DNA of 64,000 bases from Apostichopus japonicus (Eukaryota; Echinodermata; Holothuroidea; Aspidochirotida; Stichopodidae): positions 12,082,499 to 12,146,498 of the forward strand of contig NC_092565.1 of the NCBI RefSeq assembly GCF_037975245.1. The letters run 5' to 3'. Shown here piece by piece: positions 1 through 12,400 of the stretch (position 1 is the stretch's first letter; every line of letters starts with the position of its first letter). Both the position numbers and the translations under genes were made by a program. Under the pieces are notes generated by a model. That model was not told where the DNA came from. It worked only from the letters and a program-made list of their open reading frames with translations, and did not search any database.

Positions 1-228
1 AAAGGCCCCTTGAAATAATTTTGGCTGTCTGAACAAAGTAATATGTGACGTAACAGCCATGTTTGTACTGTGAGACATTTGGGGGCCCTGTAGTAAGTTT
101 CAAATGTCATTTTCTCCTAATCTGTAAAATTGATATGTATATGGTTCGGTGAAGTGTTGTTTAGTATTTTTCGAGTTAATATTATGCGAAACCTCTGGAC
201 TATTATTTTAACTGGGAATGAGGCCCTG
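1..228. other. Unannotated flank
   Basis: Single-copy-looking AT-rich DNA at the left edge of the window. I see no conserved exon, RNA gene or repeat in it. Confidence 0.5.
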
Positions 229-524
229 TTACAAAAATACCGTAGGGATGTTAACGGTAGTACACATCAAACATCACAAAAAGTTTCCCCTAACAATTTG
301 ATTTTGTCTTTGTGTTCGATAAAACTGGTTAGAACTGGTGATTTTCGCAATAAGAGGATGGGGTGGGGATGGGGGTGGGGATGGGGGTGGGAGGGTCTTC
401 CCTGATTCTTTTCTTTTCGTTACTTTTGGGATATTTTCTTTGTTACGCATGTAGACCCAGATTAGATCAGATACGTTATGTGATCATGAATGGTATATAA
501 AAGCTGTGTCCAATCTGGAGTTAA
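229..524. repeat. Duplicated 300-bp segment, copy A
   Basis: Matches 4520-4857 in direct orientation: shared blocks include CCGTAGGGATGTTAACGGT, CATCACAAAAAGT, a G-rich GGGGTGGGG stretch and GTGATCATGAATGGTA. Copy B has about 40 bp that copy A lacks. The pair brackets the 326-bp satellite. There is no LTR-type TG...CA edge, so this looks like ordinary duplicated sequence. Confidence 0.8.
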
Positions 525-2890
525 TGAACATAATTATACCTCATATACAAAGAGAAAAGCGCTCTACCCCCATTGGTATGATTTTGGGTAGAATTGAAAA
601 AGTCGCGATTTTGGCCAAAATTTGAAAAAATGATAAGGGTATAGCCTTACAAAATAGTCAAATTTGGACCAAATATGGAATTTCTCAAATTTCTTTCAGT
701 GTGCTTATGTGGATTCTTACAGCTTAGTTATGGATTTTCCTCGAGTGTCAAGTGAATATCCATGGAATTTTAAGCTTCATTTCGCCTTATTAATATCATA
801 AGACTATGAATAAGATTTTATGGTAATTTCTTTTAAACGGGAAACAATATGAGCATAATAATACCTGATATACAAAGAGAAAAGCGCACTACCCCATTGG
901 TATGATTTTGGGTAGAATTGAAAAAGTCGCGATTTTGGCCAAAATTTGAAAAAATGATAAGGGTATATTGCCTTACAAAATAGTCAAATTTGGACCAAAA
1001 ATGGAATATCTCAAATTTCCTTCAGGGTGCTTATGTGGATTCTTACAGCTTAGTTGTGGATTTTCCTCGAGTGTCAAGTGAATATCCATGGAATTTTAAG
1101 CTTCATTTCGCCTTATTAATATCATAAGACTATGAATAAGATTTTATGGTAATTTCTTTTAAACGGGAAACAATATGAGCATAATAATACCTGATATACA
1201 AAGAGAAAAGCGCACTACCCCATTGGTATGATTTTGGGTAGAATTGAAAAAGTCGCGATTTTGGCCAAAATTTGAAAAAATGATAAGGGTATATTGCCTT
1301 ACAAAATAGTCAAATTTGGACCAAAAATGGAATATCTCAAATTTCCTTCAGGGTGCTTATGTGGATTCTTACAGCTTAGTTGTGGATTTTCCTCGAGTGT
1401 CAAGTGAATATCCATGGAATTTTAAGCTTCATTTCGCCTTATTAATATCATAAGACTATGAATAAGATTTTTATGGTATTTTCTTTTAAACGGGAAACAA
1501 TATGAGCATAATTATACCTGATATACAAAGAGAAAAGCGCACTACCCCATTGGTATGATTTTGGGTAGAATTGAAAAAGTCGCGATTTTGGCCAAAATTT
1601 GAAAAAATGATAAGAGTATAGCCTTACAAAATAGTCAAATTTTGGACCAAATATGGAATTTCTCAAATTTCCCTCAGGGTGCTTATGTGGATTCTTACAG
1701 CTTAGTTATGGATTTTCCTCGAGTGTCAAGTGGATATCCATGGAATTTTAAGCTTCATTTCGCCTTATTAATATCATAAGACTATGAATAAGATTTTATG
1801 GTATTTTCTTTTAAACGGGAAACAATATATGAGCATAATTATACCTGATATACAAAGAGAAAAGCGCACTACCCCATTGGTATGATTTTGGGTAGAATTG
1901 AAAAAGTCGCGATTTTGGCCAAAATTTGAAAAAATGATAAGGGTATATTGCCTTACAAAATAGTCAAATTTGGACCAAAAATGGAATATCTCAAATTTCC
2001 TTCAGGGTGCTTATGTGGATTCTTACAGCTTAGTTGTGGATTTTCCTCGAGTGTCAAGTGAATATCCATGGAATTTTAAGCTTCATTTCGCCTTATTAAT
2101 ATCATAAGACTATGAATAAGATTTTTATGGTATTTTCTTTTAAACGGGAAACAATATGAGCATAATTATACCTGATATACAAAGAGAAAAGCGCACTACC
2201 CCATTGGTATGATTTTGGGTAGAATTGAAAAAGTCGCGATTTTGGCCAAAATTTGAAAAAATGATAAGAGTATAGCCTTACAAAATAGTCAAATTTTGGA
2301 CCAAATATGGAATTTCTCAAATTTCCCTCAGGGTGCTTATGTGGATTCTTACAGCTTAGTTATGGATTTTCCTCGAGTGTCAAGTGGATATCCATGGAAT
2401 TTTAAGCTTCATTTCGCCTTATTAATATCATAAGACTATGAATAAGATTTTATGGTATTTTCTTTTAAACGGGAAACAATATATGAGCATAATTATACCT
2501 GATATACAAAGAGAAAAGCGCACTACCCCATTGGTATGATTTTGGGTAGAATTGAAAAAGTCGCGATTTTGGCCAAAATTTGAAAAAATGATAAGGGTAT
2601 AGCCTTACAAAATAGTCAAATTTGGACCAAATATGGAATTTCTCAAATTTCCTTCAGTGTGCTTATGTGGATTCTTACAGCATAGTTATGAATTTTCCTC
2701 GAGTGTCAAGTGGATTTCCAGGGAATTTTAAGCTTCATTTCGCCTTATTAATATCATAAGACTATGAATAAGATTTTATGGTATTTTCTTTTAAACGGGA
2801 AACAATATATGAGCATAATTATACCTGATATACAAAGAGAAAAGCGCTCTATCCCATTGGTATGATTTTTGGTAGAATTGAAAATTCTAA
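525..2890. repeat. 326-bp satellite array, about 7 copies
   Basis: Unit starts at GAGCATAAT are seen at 851, 1177, 1503, 1831, 2157, 2485 and 2811, so spacings are 326, 326, 328, 326, 328 and 326. A related start is at 525. Two unit types (ATATTGCCTTAC/GGAATATCTC and ATAGCCTTAC/GGAATTTCTC) alternate in the middle, giving a 654-bp dimer repeat. The last copy is cut short near 2885. Small open frames in it are by-products. Confidence 0.93.
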
Positions 2891-3433
2891 TATCATAAGA
2901 CTATGAATAAGGTTGGAACCCTAGACATGAGTTTGTCTTGAGAACTAACCACTTCGCCAATGTAACTGTTGAGAAATAATGCTCAATTCTAATATTTAAG
3001 GTTCATAATGGAAGGAAAGAGGTATAAGAATATAAAAAGGAAAATTGCCCTCACTGGGGTTTGAACCCAAAACAAGGAGTTTGTCTTGCTATTCAGGCAC
3101 AAAGCACTACCACTGCACCACTGTATCTGTTGAGAAATATATCGTTTTCATTTCCACAACAGTTGAAGATGTCATTACCCAACGGTTTTGATAAAATATA
3201 ACCAATTTTCTGTACCGAAGTGGGTAGAGTAACTATTTTTATAAATGATCTAAATTCTTTGATTGCCTAGTTGCTAAAGTAACTCAAGGCAACGTTTCCT
3301 GAATCTGCTTAGCTCATTTCGCTGCGCGGTTGAAAAGTATTAATATACAACAACCAGTTAAAACAACAGTATCGGGCAGTATTTTATCACCCTCCGTTCC
3401 ATTTTTGAAGAAAAAATTAAGATTAAACATTGA
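2891..3433. other. Spacer with tRNA-like fragment
   Basis: AT-rich spacer. GAGTTTGTCTTG and TGTTGAGAAATA each occur twice (near 2929/3079 and 2967/3129), so this region holds a duplicated SINE-like piece. Only the tRNA-like core is annotated separately. Confidence 0.4.
3052..3122 (-). pseudogene. tRNA-like SINE head or tRNA pseudogene
   Basis: On the minus strand, TGGTGCAGTGGTAGTGC resembles a pol III A box and GGTTCAAACCCC a B box at tRNA spacing. The acceptor arms do not pair, so a functional tRNA is unlikely. A truncated SINE is the better reading. Confidence 0.5.
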
Positions 3434-3702
3434 ACACTTCTATCGTTTAGCATACATCTTCCGAGGAACAACACAAAACCGGAAAACATTTATGAATAAC
3501 AAAGGTTTGATTTGAATGCTTTGAAATCACGTATCACTGGCAAGATGCGTCGAGCGCCCTCTCTAAACACTTCTATCGCTTAGCATGCAACTTCCGAGGA
3601 ACAATACAAAACCGGAATACATTTATGAACAACAAAGGTTTGATTTGACTACAGCTTTGAAATCACGTATCACTGGCAAGATGCGTCGAGCGCCCTCTTT
3701 TA
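3434..3702. repeat. 135-bp tandem duplication
   Basis: Two adjacent copies of about 135 bp, starting ACACTTCTATCG at 3434 and 3569 and both ending GCGTCGAGCGCCCTCT. They differ at a few positions and a short insertion. No coding potential recognised. Confidence 0.85.
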
Positions 3703-4121
3703 CAAGGTTTGATAAAACGCCCAGTGACAGCTTTGACCAAGTTTCCCATTTTCCCCGGAAATTTGAAAATCCGATTATTTCCACCTTTAGCCTCTAAAAC
3801 GATCGTAAATTATCTTTGCTATATTGTTATGGAATTAATACCATCGAAATATTTCGTGAAACTCTATAAACTGAGGCAAAAAGCCGTTATATATAGATAG
3901 GGGGGGTAAAATTTTGCTTACCTCTTACCCGTAGTTTTGTAAAACAAGGATTTAGTGTTACAATTTTATAGGCACCTCATAGAAATTGGCCTTCGGAGGC
4001 AAAAGCATGCCTGGATGAATAGTAACGATTTTATCCCTTCTGTAGAATCAGAAGGAACCCCTGATCCATATGCATGATTTTGGCAAGAATCGAGTTTGGA
4101 TCAAAGATTGAAGAAATCACA
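3703..4121. other. Spacer with a diverged 326-bp satellite unit
   Basis: Mostly unremarkable. From about 4050, ATGATTTTGGCAAGAATCGA and the following TTGAAGAAAT and TATTGCCTTACC resemble the 326-bp satellite unit in order, so one diverged copy probably lies at 4050-4165, leading into the palindrome. Confidence 0.4.
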
Positions 4122-4216
4122 AGGCTATATATGTATTGCCTTACCAATTTTGAGGATAAAGATCTAACTTCTAGATCTTTATCCCCAAATTTGGTAAGGC
4201 AATATATATATAGCCT
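4122..4216. repeat. Long near-perfect palindrome
   Basis: The left arm GGCTATATATGTATTGCC... and right arm ...GGCAATATATATATAGCC are reverse complements over about 45 bp each, with AGATCTAACTTCTAGATCT at the centre. The left arm derives from a satellite-like sequence, so this looks like an inverted duplication of a satellite fragment. Confidence 0.85.
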
Positions 4217-4519
4217 TATACTCCTTGTCTAGGGTTCAATTCCCACAGAATGCATGTCTATGGTTCAAGTCCAGCCAGAGTCTTTTAATTTTCTGTTCTT
4301 TGGAGGACGTGGGAAGTATGATGGTAAGAAACAAAGTTTATTCATTGGGAACCAAAATGGTGTAATCGGTAGTTCCATATGCGATTAGACATTTCTGATC
4401 GGCACGGTTCAAGTCTAGGGTGAGTGATAGCTGGAAACGGTCTTTGCCCGGCACCCCTTCCCCTGACAAGGTTCCCAAGCGGCCAAGGGAATTCGCCGGC
4501 ACCCCCCCCCTTGACAAGG

Positions 4520-4857
4520 GTTACAAAACTACCGTAGGGATGTTAACGGTGGTACAAATCAAACATCACAAAAAGTCTCCTCTAACAATTTGGTTTGTCA
4601 TTGTGTTCGTTATAACTGGTTAGTACTAGTGATTTTGCGCGATAAGCGGATGGGGGTGGGAGGGGGGGTGGGGTTGGGGAGGGTCTTCCCTGTCGACATG
4701 GCTCTGATCTCTCTCTTTTGGTTACTGCTGGGATACTTTCTTTGTTATGTATGAGACATAAGATTCTCCATCCTTCAATCTGTAGCCCCAGATTAGATCA
4801 GACACGTTACGTGATCATGAATGGTACATAAAAGCTGTGTCCACTCTGGAGTTAATG
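4520..4857. repeat. Duplicated 300-bp segment, copy B
   Basis: Direct-orientation counterpart of 229-524, diverged by substitutions and small indels, including a longer G-rich stretch at 4649-4680. Its end, TCTGGAGTTAATG, matches the point where the 326-bp array starts beside copy A. Confidence 0.8.
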
Positions 4858-5734
4858 GCTGCCCTCCTAGATGGTCTTGTCTCTTCTCTAATTTCATAAA
4901 TAGATGAACCTCCTCTTGCAGTAAACAGCGAGAAAGTCTTGCTCGGGCAAAACTGTCAGATCAGAACCAACATGATGGTGTCGTTCCCTTCAACGAAACG
5001 CTTTACTTTTGTAAGTGTTGAATGATTCTTTAAAATGTGTCTTATTCTTGTCACAACCAGTTGTTACTATTTGGATTTTCATGTTCCCTTTTCAAAGCAC
5101 TCATACTGACAGTACGAGCAGTATGAATAGCATGTTTTTATCTGATAAAGGTTTTAATAAAAACAGTCCAAATTTGGTGAGAATGAGTAATTAAGACCTA
5201 TATTGCTTCTTCAATTTGTACAGAAATGTGTTTAAAGACTCAAGAGTCAACATGATTTCTTCTATTTACACATCAGGCAAAGAACAATCCCTGGAAGGCA
5301 GTGTGAAAACTGTTGAATAGAAACAGTTATGTATTTCATACTCTATTTCATTACATTATGAGACTGATAGAAAGTGCTTTAAAGCAAACATTATGCTCAC
5401 AAATTGTCCTCAAATTTACATGAAGCTCACCAAGCTGCCTCTGAAGGGAGCCAATGCTCAACATATGCCTGCTTTGTCAAGATATAGCATATATTCCTAA
5501 TACAATCCTCATCACATTACTACACAAGTCAAAGTAATACCATGTTCTGTTTGCAAATGTATCGAGACCACAACGACAAACTATGTTAACTTCCAGTGAC
5601 ATCGGTATTTAACTCAATGTCTTCAAAGTGAGGCCTGCTCACTTATATGGGACCACAGTACATATCTAGGTTTTCTTAGATTAGGAATTGGTAGTCATAT
5701 ATCAACGCTTCCATTTGTTAACGATTTTGACTTT
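4858..5734. other. ANAPC4 downstream flank
   Basis: No gene recognised. An ATTAAA on the minus strand at 5153-5158 is a possible poly(A) signal for ANAPC4, but it lies about 1.2 kb past the stop and has no further support. Confidence 0.25.
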
Positions 5735-6420
5735 TAACATCTGACAGGATCAGACCTATTGTACTATCTGACTGGGTCGCATTCAAACAGCTACCTTCTT
5801 TCATAGACCAATGCTTCCAATGGTAACATTCTGACCTATTGTACTATCTGACTGGGTCGCATTCAAACAGCTACCTTCTTTCATAGATCAATGCTTCCAA
5901 TGGTAACATTCTGACCTATTGTACTATCTGACTGGGTCGCATTCAAACAGCTACCTTCCTTCATAGATCAATGCTTCCAATGGTAACTTTCTGACCTATT
6001 TTACTCTCTGACAGTGTCACATTCACAATGTTGCCTGTCTTCCATATATCAATGCTTCCAGAGCTAATGCAGCTGTTACTGATATCATGGTCCAATCAGG
6101 CTGTGTATCATATCAATGCTTGCATTGGTAATGTTCTGACTAATGTCACCCTCTGATTGGGTCAGATTCATGGAGCTGCCTGTCTCTCATATATCAATGC
6201 TTTCAGTGGTAATGTTCTGACTAATGTCACCCTCTGATTGGGTCAGATTCATGGAGCTGCCTGTCTCTCATATATCAATGCTTTCAGTGGTAATGTTCTG
6301 ACTAATGTCACTCTCTGATTGGGTCAGATTCATGGAGCTGCCTGTCTCTCATATATCAATGCTTTCAGTGGTAATGTTCTGACTAATGTCACTCTCTGAT
6401 TGGGTCAGATTCATGGAGCT
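5735..6420. repeat. 80/81-bp minisatellite covering the ANAPC4 stop codon and 3'UTR
   Basis: Units begin GACCTATTGTACTATCTGAC at 5753, 5833, 5913 and 5993 (80-bp period, nearly identical). After a diverged stretch at 6000-6135 come units containing ACTAATGTCACTCTCTGATT with an 81-bp period up to about 6420. The two halves are related, with shared TCAATGCTTCCA and GGTCAGATTCA blocks. The last 81-bp unit supplies the end of the ANAPC4 reading frame. 81 bp is in frame, but each unit carries the same minus-strand TGA. Confidence 0.9.
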
Positions 6421-6495
6421 GTCCATTGTTGAAGGGTCTTCTTCCTCCTCTGTGTCCATATCGAAGAGACGGATCCGTCGACCGTTGAGGAACAA
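6349..6495 (-). CDS. ANAPC4: ANAPC4 exon 20 (residues 744-791 and stop)
   Basis: Encodes LFLNGRRIRLFDMDTEEEED, matching human SSNLRHVRVFEMDIDDEWEL, then the tail SSMNLTQSESDISQ and NITTESIDI before TGA at 6351-6349. The acceptor is GTCATCTAG. The final 24 codons, including the stop, are one unit of the 81-bp minisatellite that continues downstream, so the C-terminal tail lies inside repeat DNA. The tail is acidic like the human one but without clear residue identity. Confidence 0.93.
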   Translation of the reverse strand: MFLNGRRIRLFDMDTEEEEDPSTMDSSMNLTQSESDISQNITTESIDI

Positions 6496-9400
6496 CTAGA
6501 TGACAAAAAGAAGATGATACCTCAGATAAATTGACAACACTAATCAGGGTGACTTCCAGACAACTACTAAATGATACGTTCAACTTGAAGAATTGTCAGC
6601 AGTCCCTACCCAACAAACTTTACCAGGATCACATAAATCTGTTGATTGATTCATACATATTTTGTAATATATAATTCCAGTTAGCATTCCATAGATATGT
6701 AGAAACATAGCACTTCTAGGGGATTCTCTGTAAACCACAACACTGTAAAAGTCCTGTTCACACTCCAAAGTAAAATCGCGGGCAATGGGTACAAAACATC
6801 TTCATCGCACGCTGTACTTTTAACCACTTTTTTCCAATCAAGGATTTTTAAGAATGCTTACCACGCTTGACACTTTCCTAGATCCACTGACAGCAAACTT
6901 TAAAGCTCTCAAGTTTTCCAGCCTGTGATAGTGACTCACCAACTCTCCGGCATCTACCGTCAATCTGACGAAAGAAAGAAAAGAAACTGTGACCAAATTT
7001 AAAGAGCAAATATTAAAGAACTTATCCACACAGACCTGTACCACGCCATTTTCATCGCATCATCTAGCAACGAATGGGAGTTGTGATTGAAATTCTGCGT
7101 CTCTGAACCGACTACCCTGTTAATGGTTTAAGAAGTTACTTGATTGTTGTACCTAGCCTCCTAAAGAGCTTTTAAATTATAATTGTTAATAGATTCCTAA
7201 GTAATTTATGTTATATGCTTCAAAATATTTCAAAATGTAGAGTAAAGCTAGTAATACTGACAGAACTTATTCAATGGAGAGCATCGTGTTTAAAAGTGGT
7301 TAAGGCAGTGGACTTCTAGTCTAAGGCTTGCAGGCTTGAGTCCGGGCCAGATCATTACATTGTGTCCTTGGGTAAGACACTTTATCTCCATTGTCTCTCT
7401 TCACCCAGGTGTATAAATGGGGACCTGTGAGATAAAACTGTCAGCCGGGCGCTGTTTAGCTGCTGCCATGTGGAGGGATTGCCTCTATCTTTGACAGGTT
7501 ATCGCTGACCGGGGTAATATTGTGATGCTCCTTGAGCATCGTTATCCGTGAATATGTCTGCACTCAATATTAAAATTAATAGATAACATCCATGTTTGTA
7601 CACAGGGGGACAAAATGTGAAATAAAACATGTTTTTAGCATGGAATGTATATTCTATTTTATATTGGTTTGATTCTGCATTTTACACAAACTCTAACAAC
7701 AGAGTAGCAAGAAATCAATGAAGAGTTTGGCTCAGAAAGGACCCAACATAGAGCTAATCATTCTTGTGATGTTACAGAGGGCAGCACACAAGCTCCTTAA
7801 ACATACAAGATGCTTCCTAGCTGTTTGGGGGGAGTTGTTCTCACAAAGATCTCTCGTCATAAGCTAATGATGATAGTTGGCTTTATGTCTCCTTTAAATC
7901 AATGCCCCTGCTCATCGATGTCATTACTCAGTCCATGTTCCTTTAAATCAACTCCCTCAACCCCTTCCCCCCCCTCCCCCACACCTCCTAGCCCCCACCC
8001 AATCTCTCTGTAAATTACCCCAGTTCAAGTTCACTCACATGTCTTGACTTTCTGTGAGGACGGTTCCTTGGCTATTCGTTGGTAACGATGAAGTTTTATC
8101 GTCCAGACTACATATTGGGAGTTGGCAGAGGACAGAATCCTGAACGGTGTCATCGGCCTCTTGTAGAAGGATGGACAAGGTTGTATCATCGTAAAAAGCA
8201 GCGTCCAGTACCCGGTGCTTCTGACATCTACCGGTAAAAAGACAAAATTGATATTATCTAACAATTTCAAACAGAGATTTTTACAAAAGAAAATTAAGCA
8301 ATACCTGATGCAGCTGATTACTTTTGATAACCATATTCCACTACCATGAGATACACTCGACTATCGGAGTCTGATATCCTGAATAAAGCTCTAGAAAGGC
8401 TTTTCTCTTCCCAAAAAGATTTAACGCCAAGAGCAAATTCAGCCCTAATTCTTTTTATGCAAAGTAGGGTGATAGTTGGTACATCTGCAATGGATGTATG
8501 ATAGGTCTAGCTATGTGTGGATATTGCTATTGACAAGCACCGTCCAATTATGATTCGAAACATTTGTTGTGCCAGTTAAGACAACTAACTCACAAACGAG
8601 TAATTGCATAATTAATGACAACAGTAATTATCACAGCTACGGCTATTGTAAGTTTGTATTTGCTTTCTCTGCAGCAGTAAATAACATGATTTTAGTCAAA
8701 CAAGTTACTCATGTGATTTGTTAAGTATCCTGTGCATTTGAAGAAAAATTTGGACTCTTAATGGCTATTCAGCTGTTCTTGCCGAGCTTGTGGGGCTAAA
8801 TATGCGGCCATCGATCATATTTGTGTTGAAAATGGTCATGTCATTTTGACTAAAGTTTTGTAGTGCAACTTAAACTGTTGCTTGTGTATCCCATTTTGCA
8901 TGCTTGTGTTTTTAAAATGTAAGCCATTTGGAAGGAAGCTTGGGGTGATGGGGAAGGGGGGGGGACGAGGGGGCACGTGCAACCATGGCACCAATGGCTA
9001 CGGACCTGTTCCTTAATATTGTAAAATTGAAAATTGCAAAAGGAGAACCAACCACACATCACAAAATACAAAAATTAAAGAGAGAGGCTTTACCTGTTCA
9101 CTGATGACTGCGAAACAGTCGACTGGTTCAGAGAACTGCCAAGTACACCAAATTGTAACCGGACTAGCTGAAGATTTGGACTAGAAAAGTAAAAGAAAAC
9201 AACACAAAACTATTAAATAACAATACCTGATAACATTTCTCATAAACAGGCTGTCACAAACGTTTCTGGTAATCACTGCACTTGATAGGAGAGGGGGGTG
9301 GCAAGGGGGGGAAGAGGAGAGGCAAAAAAATGTTGTGATTAAGACTATAGATGCAACGCTATTTGTTCCTAGATAAACTTATCCCATTTGAAGCTCACTT

Positions 9401-12400
9401 TCTGACACACACTGACAGCTTCATTCACGCCATATTATTCTTCAGAATTTCAAAAGACGGTGATAATTCTTTCTCAGTATTTTTAGCAAACTTATATAAC
9501 GTTTTGTGTGAAACGTTGAACAATAGTTAATCAAACCTCTGACACTTTTCATCCGGAACAGCTGAACGAGTCGATATATTATTCTGGCGAGACTATACTG
9601 CACTTTTCTTAACTCGTACACACAATGTTAACAAAACCAAATATTTCAGGATATTGGATATTTCTTGATTAAGATAAGTAAATCAGGTGATTTTGGCTAA
9701 GTGTCTTTTAATGGTTTCAGCTTTAAACCTCTTTACAGAAACAGGAACTTTTCTTTGGGGGGGGGGGGATTTATTCATAAAAGCTTTAGTGAAATTCAGG
9801 GGCATATTTTCTTCTACAGCATTACAAATATCAATGGAAAGTTGAAGAAATGGGTGATTTCAAACCTGATCGCAACATGACGATACACTACTTTAAACGA
9901 TGAATTTTTCTTTTTTAAATATCCTGCATCTGGAGACACTTGTAATAGTACTACAGAAAAACCAGATGTTATTGACAAACCTTTGAGTTAATGAATGCTT
10001 CATGAAGTACAGACTATCAACTGGAGGTTTACTATCGATGAATACCGTGTACACTAGATTACCATCAGAAGGAATGTGTCTGGAAAGAAAATGGAAACCA
10101 AGCATTTACATGAAAAAAAATGCCGTAATAATGATTCCCACCCAATCCTATCTATGAACACAGTTTAGGCTTTGCTCCCTAATATTCAAACTTTTTTGCT
10201 TGGTGAACCCAATTTCCACCTTGATCATGTTGGGGACCTTCAAGTGGTGAATGTTGTGGCCTGGGGAAGGGACGGAAGGGGAGGAGGTATTCCCCTCACA
10301 AACGAGAATTATATGAATAAGGGTGCTTAGTAGCAAAATGGTGTTATCTTTTGCAACTTTTGAAGTAATATATGTTCAAGATTTTACTCCTATCCTTTAC
10401 AAAATTTCAACAGTGTTTTTATTCCTCCAAAAGTTTTAATGATCCTCCTGAGTAAAAATTGTTCCTAGTGTTAAGTAGAAAAATGTTAGTAAAAGTCATT
10501 TCAGTTGGCAATATGGACAAGAATATTCACTGAATAATTTGGAAATCCAATTCAGGTTTGTGCTTAACACCATGGCAAGTTTACTCTAGTTATGTGAAAT
10601 TACTTGGGTATTAGTTGTTACACTTCACTATAAATGTGTTTCATCACATCATGTTCATGTTACAGAATATTTAAGCATTCTGTGTAGTAAGCCAAACTTG
10701 AACACAGTTGCAATATTAACATTTGCTTACTTAGTCATTTCATTCAGCACTCTCTAAAACATTTCTACATTAATTCTAGCTCATCATTGCCCTCCCCCCT
10801 ATTTCTCTCCTACCCTCCCATCAACCAATAGTCTTCCCCACACATATCTTTCCACTCCTTAAATTTCTATTGTTGGTCCTTGCATGTATTGCATATTTGT
10901 AATAACTAAATTTATATTCTTACTGGACCATAAATTGCTGGTATTTACTGCTCAGGCTCTCTGGAGTTTCCACGGATTTATAAAGTGGATAGACGTCCTT
11001 GACAATGACAGACTGACCACACATATGCTGGAAGAACAAAATACCATCCACAAAAATAATCATAATAATATTAATAACAATGAAACAATAACATTCAAGG
11101 ACAATAGAACTAGACAATATAAAAAACAAAGAATTAAAAGTCAAAGGTTCTACAGTCACAACAAATTGTTACTTCTGTTGTTTTTATTAAAACAAAACCA
11201 ATCTGACTAAAGCAAATCATTAACAAGTTTTGAAGAGTGGAGGACTTGCTTGGCTAAAGCAGTGCTTAATGGACATGCCATGTGTTTCCAACTGAGCTGT
11301 CCAGCCCTTCAACTATTGGAGCCAGCTTCTTCTTGCCAATCCACCCCCTGCTAACAGTGATCACTAATATGGAACCATTGCTGGACCAAATATTACAACA
11401 TTGATTGTAAACTTTCAAAATAATTTGAAGCCATGTGGAACACGAAATGTACATGTTAGAGTTCTAAGAGAAGATGAAATAGTGCAATGCAGGGCTGAAA
11501 GAATAAGGTACATTACTGTAGCTAAGAATAAAATCATTTCACCCCATGTAGCAATATTTCTGGTTTTGTCTCCATACACATATTTAAATGTTCGTTGGTA
11601 CCTCTTTATTGCAACATAAGAATCTACCACCCTTGATTAAACACAAGATGAAATTTGGTAGTTCTAGTCATACCGAACAATATCTCCATTAACATCTATT
11701 GGCAGACGTGAAGTCTTACTTTTTGTTTAATACGGCCTAATACAGACAAACAAATACTAAATAAGAAATTCGATTAAAAATATAAAAAAATACTCACCCC
11801 TGTCTTTATAAGGACTTCACTGACAGTTTCTATGAGAGCATCGTGGAGTTGAAGCAAGGACTTCTCTCGATGGTTGGGAAATATAAACATGCTAGATTTG
11901 ACCTCTGGATGTGCCTCTAGGAAGTCCAGCCAGGGGTTCGAAGACCCAGTGAAAGGGTGAGAGAGGTCCTCTTTCTTAAAATATTGACCAACATGTTCAA
12001 GAGTAAAACCAGACTTGGTCTCTGAGAAATCCTAGAAATTTGCAAAAAGCAAGAGTAAGTTATAGATCTTTATGAAAAAACAGTACATCATGAAATTTAA
12101 AAACAAAAATACAACAATTTTAAGGGCTACATCACTACACCTTCACCTTCTTATTAATGAATTATTAATAAAATTACTGAATAAATTATGGAGCAAATGA
12201 AGCATCCACTATTAAGAATTATTTTACTTAAAACATTATCCCTTTCCTGCTCTTGATCAAAGTTAAACGGATATTCGGTGGCAGAGAACGTGATGCTAAT
12301 ATGGAGAAGAAACATATTGTACACGGTTAGTTAAAAACCCAATCTCAAGAAGCTTGTCTCTAACTCAAGGAACTGAATGGAACCTATTTTAACTGACTAA

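Noticed and set aside
1448-2320. Duplicated 72-residue proteins on the minus strand
   Set aside because: Identical frames 654 bp apart in satellite dimers; no independent coding evidence.
229-4857. LTR retrotransposon bounded by the 300-bp direct repeats
   Set aside because: No TG...CA ends, primer site, polypurine tract or gag-pol frame; the interior is satellite.
10884-11210. 108-residue plus-strand open frame
   Set aside because: Opposite strand of ANAPC4 exon 15, low-complexity Asn/Lys-rich, no support.
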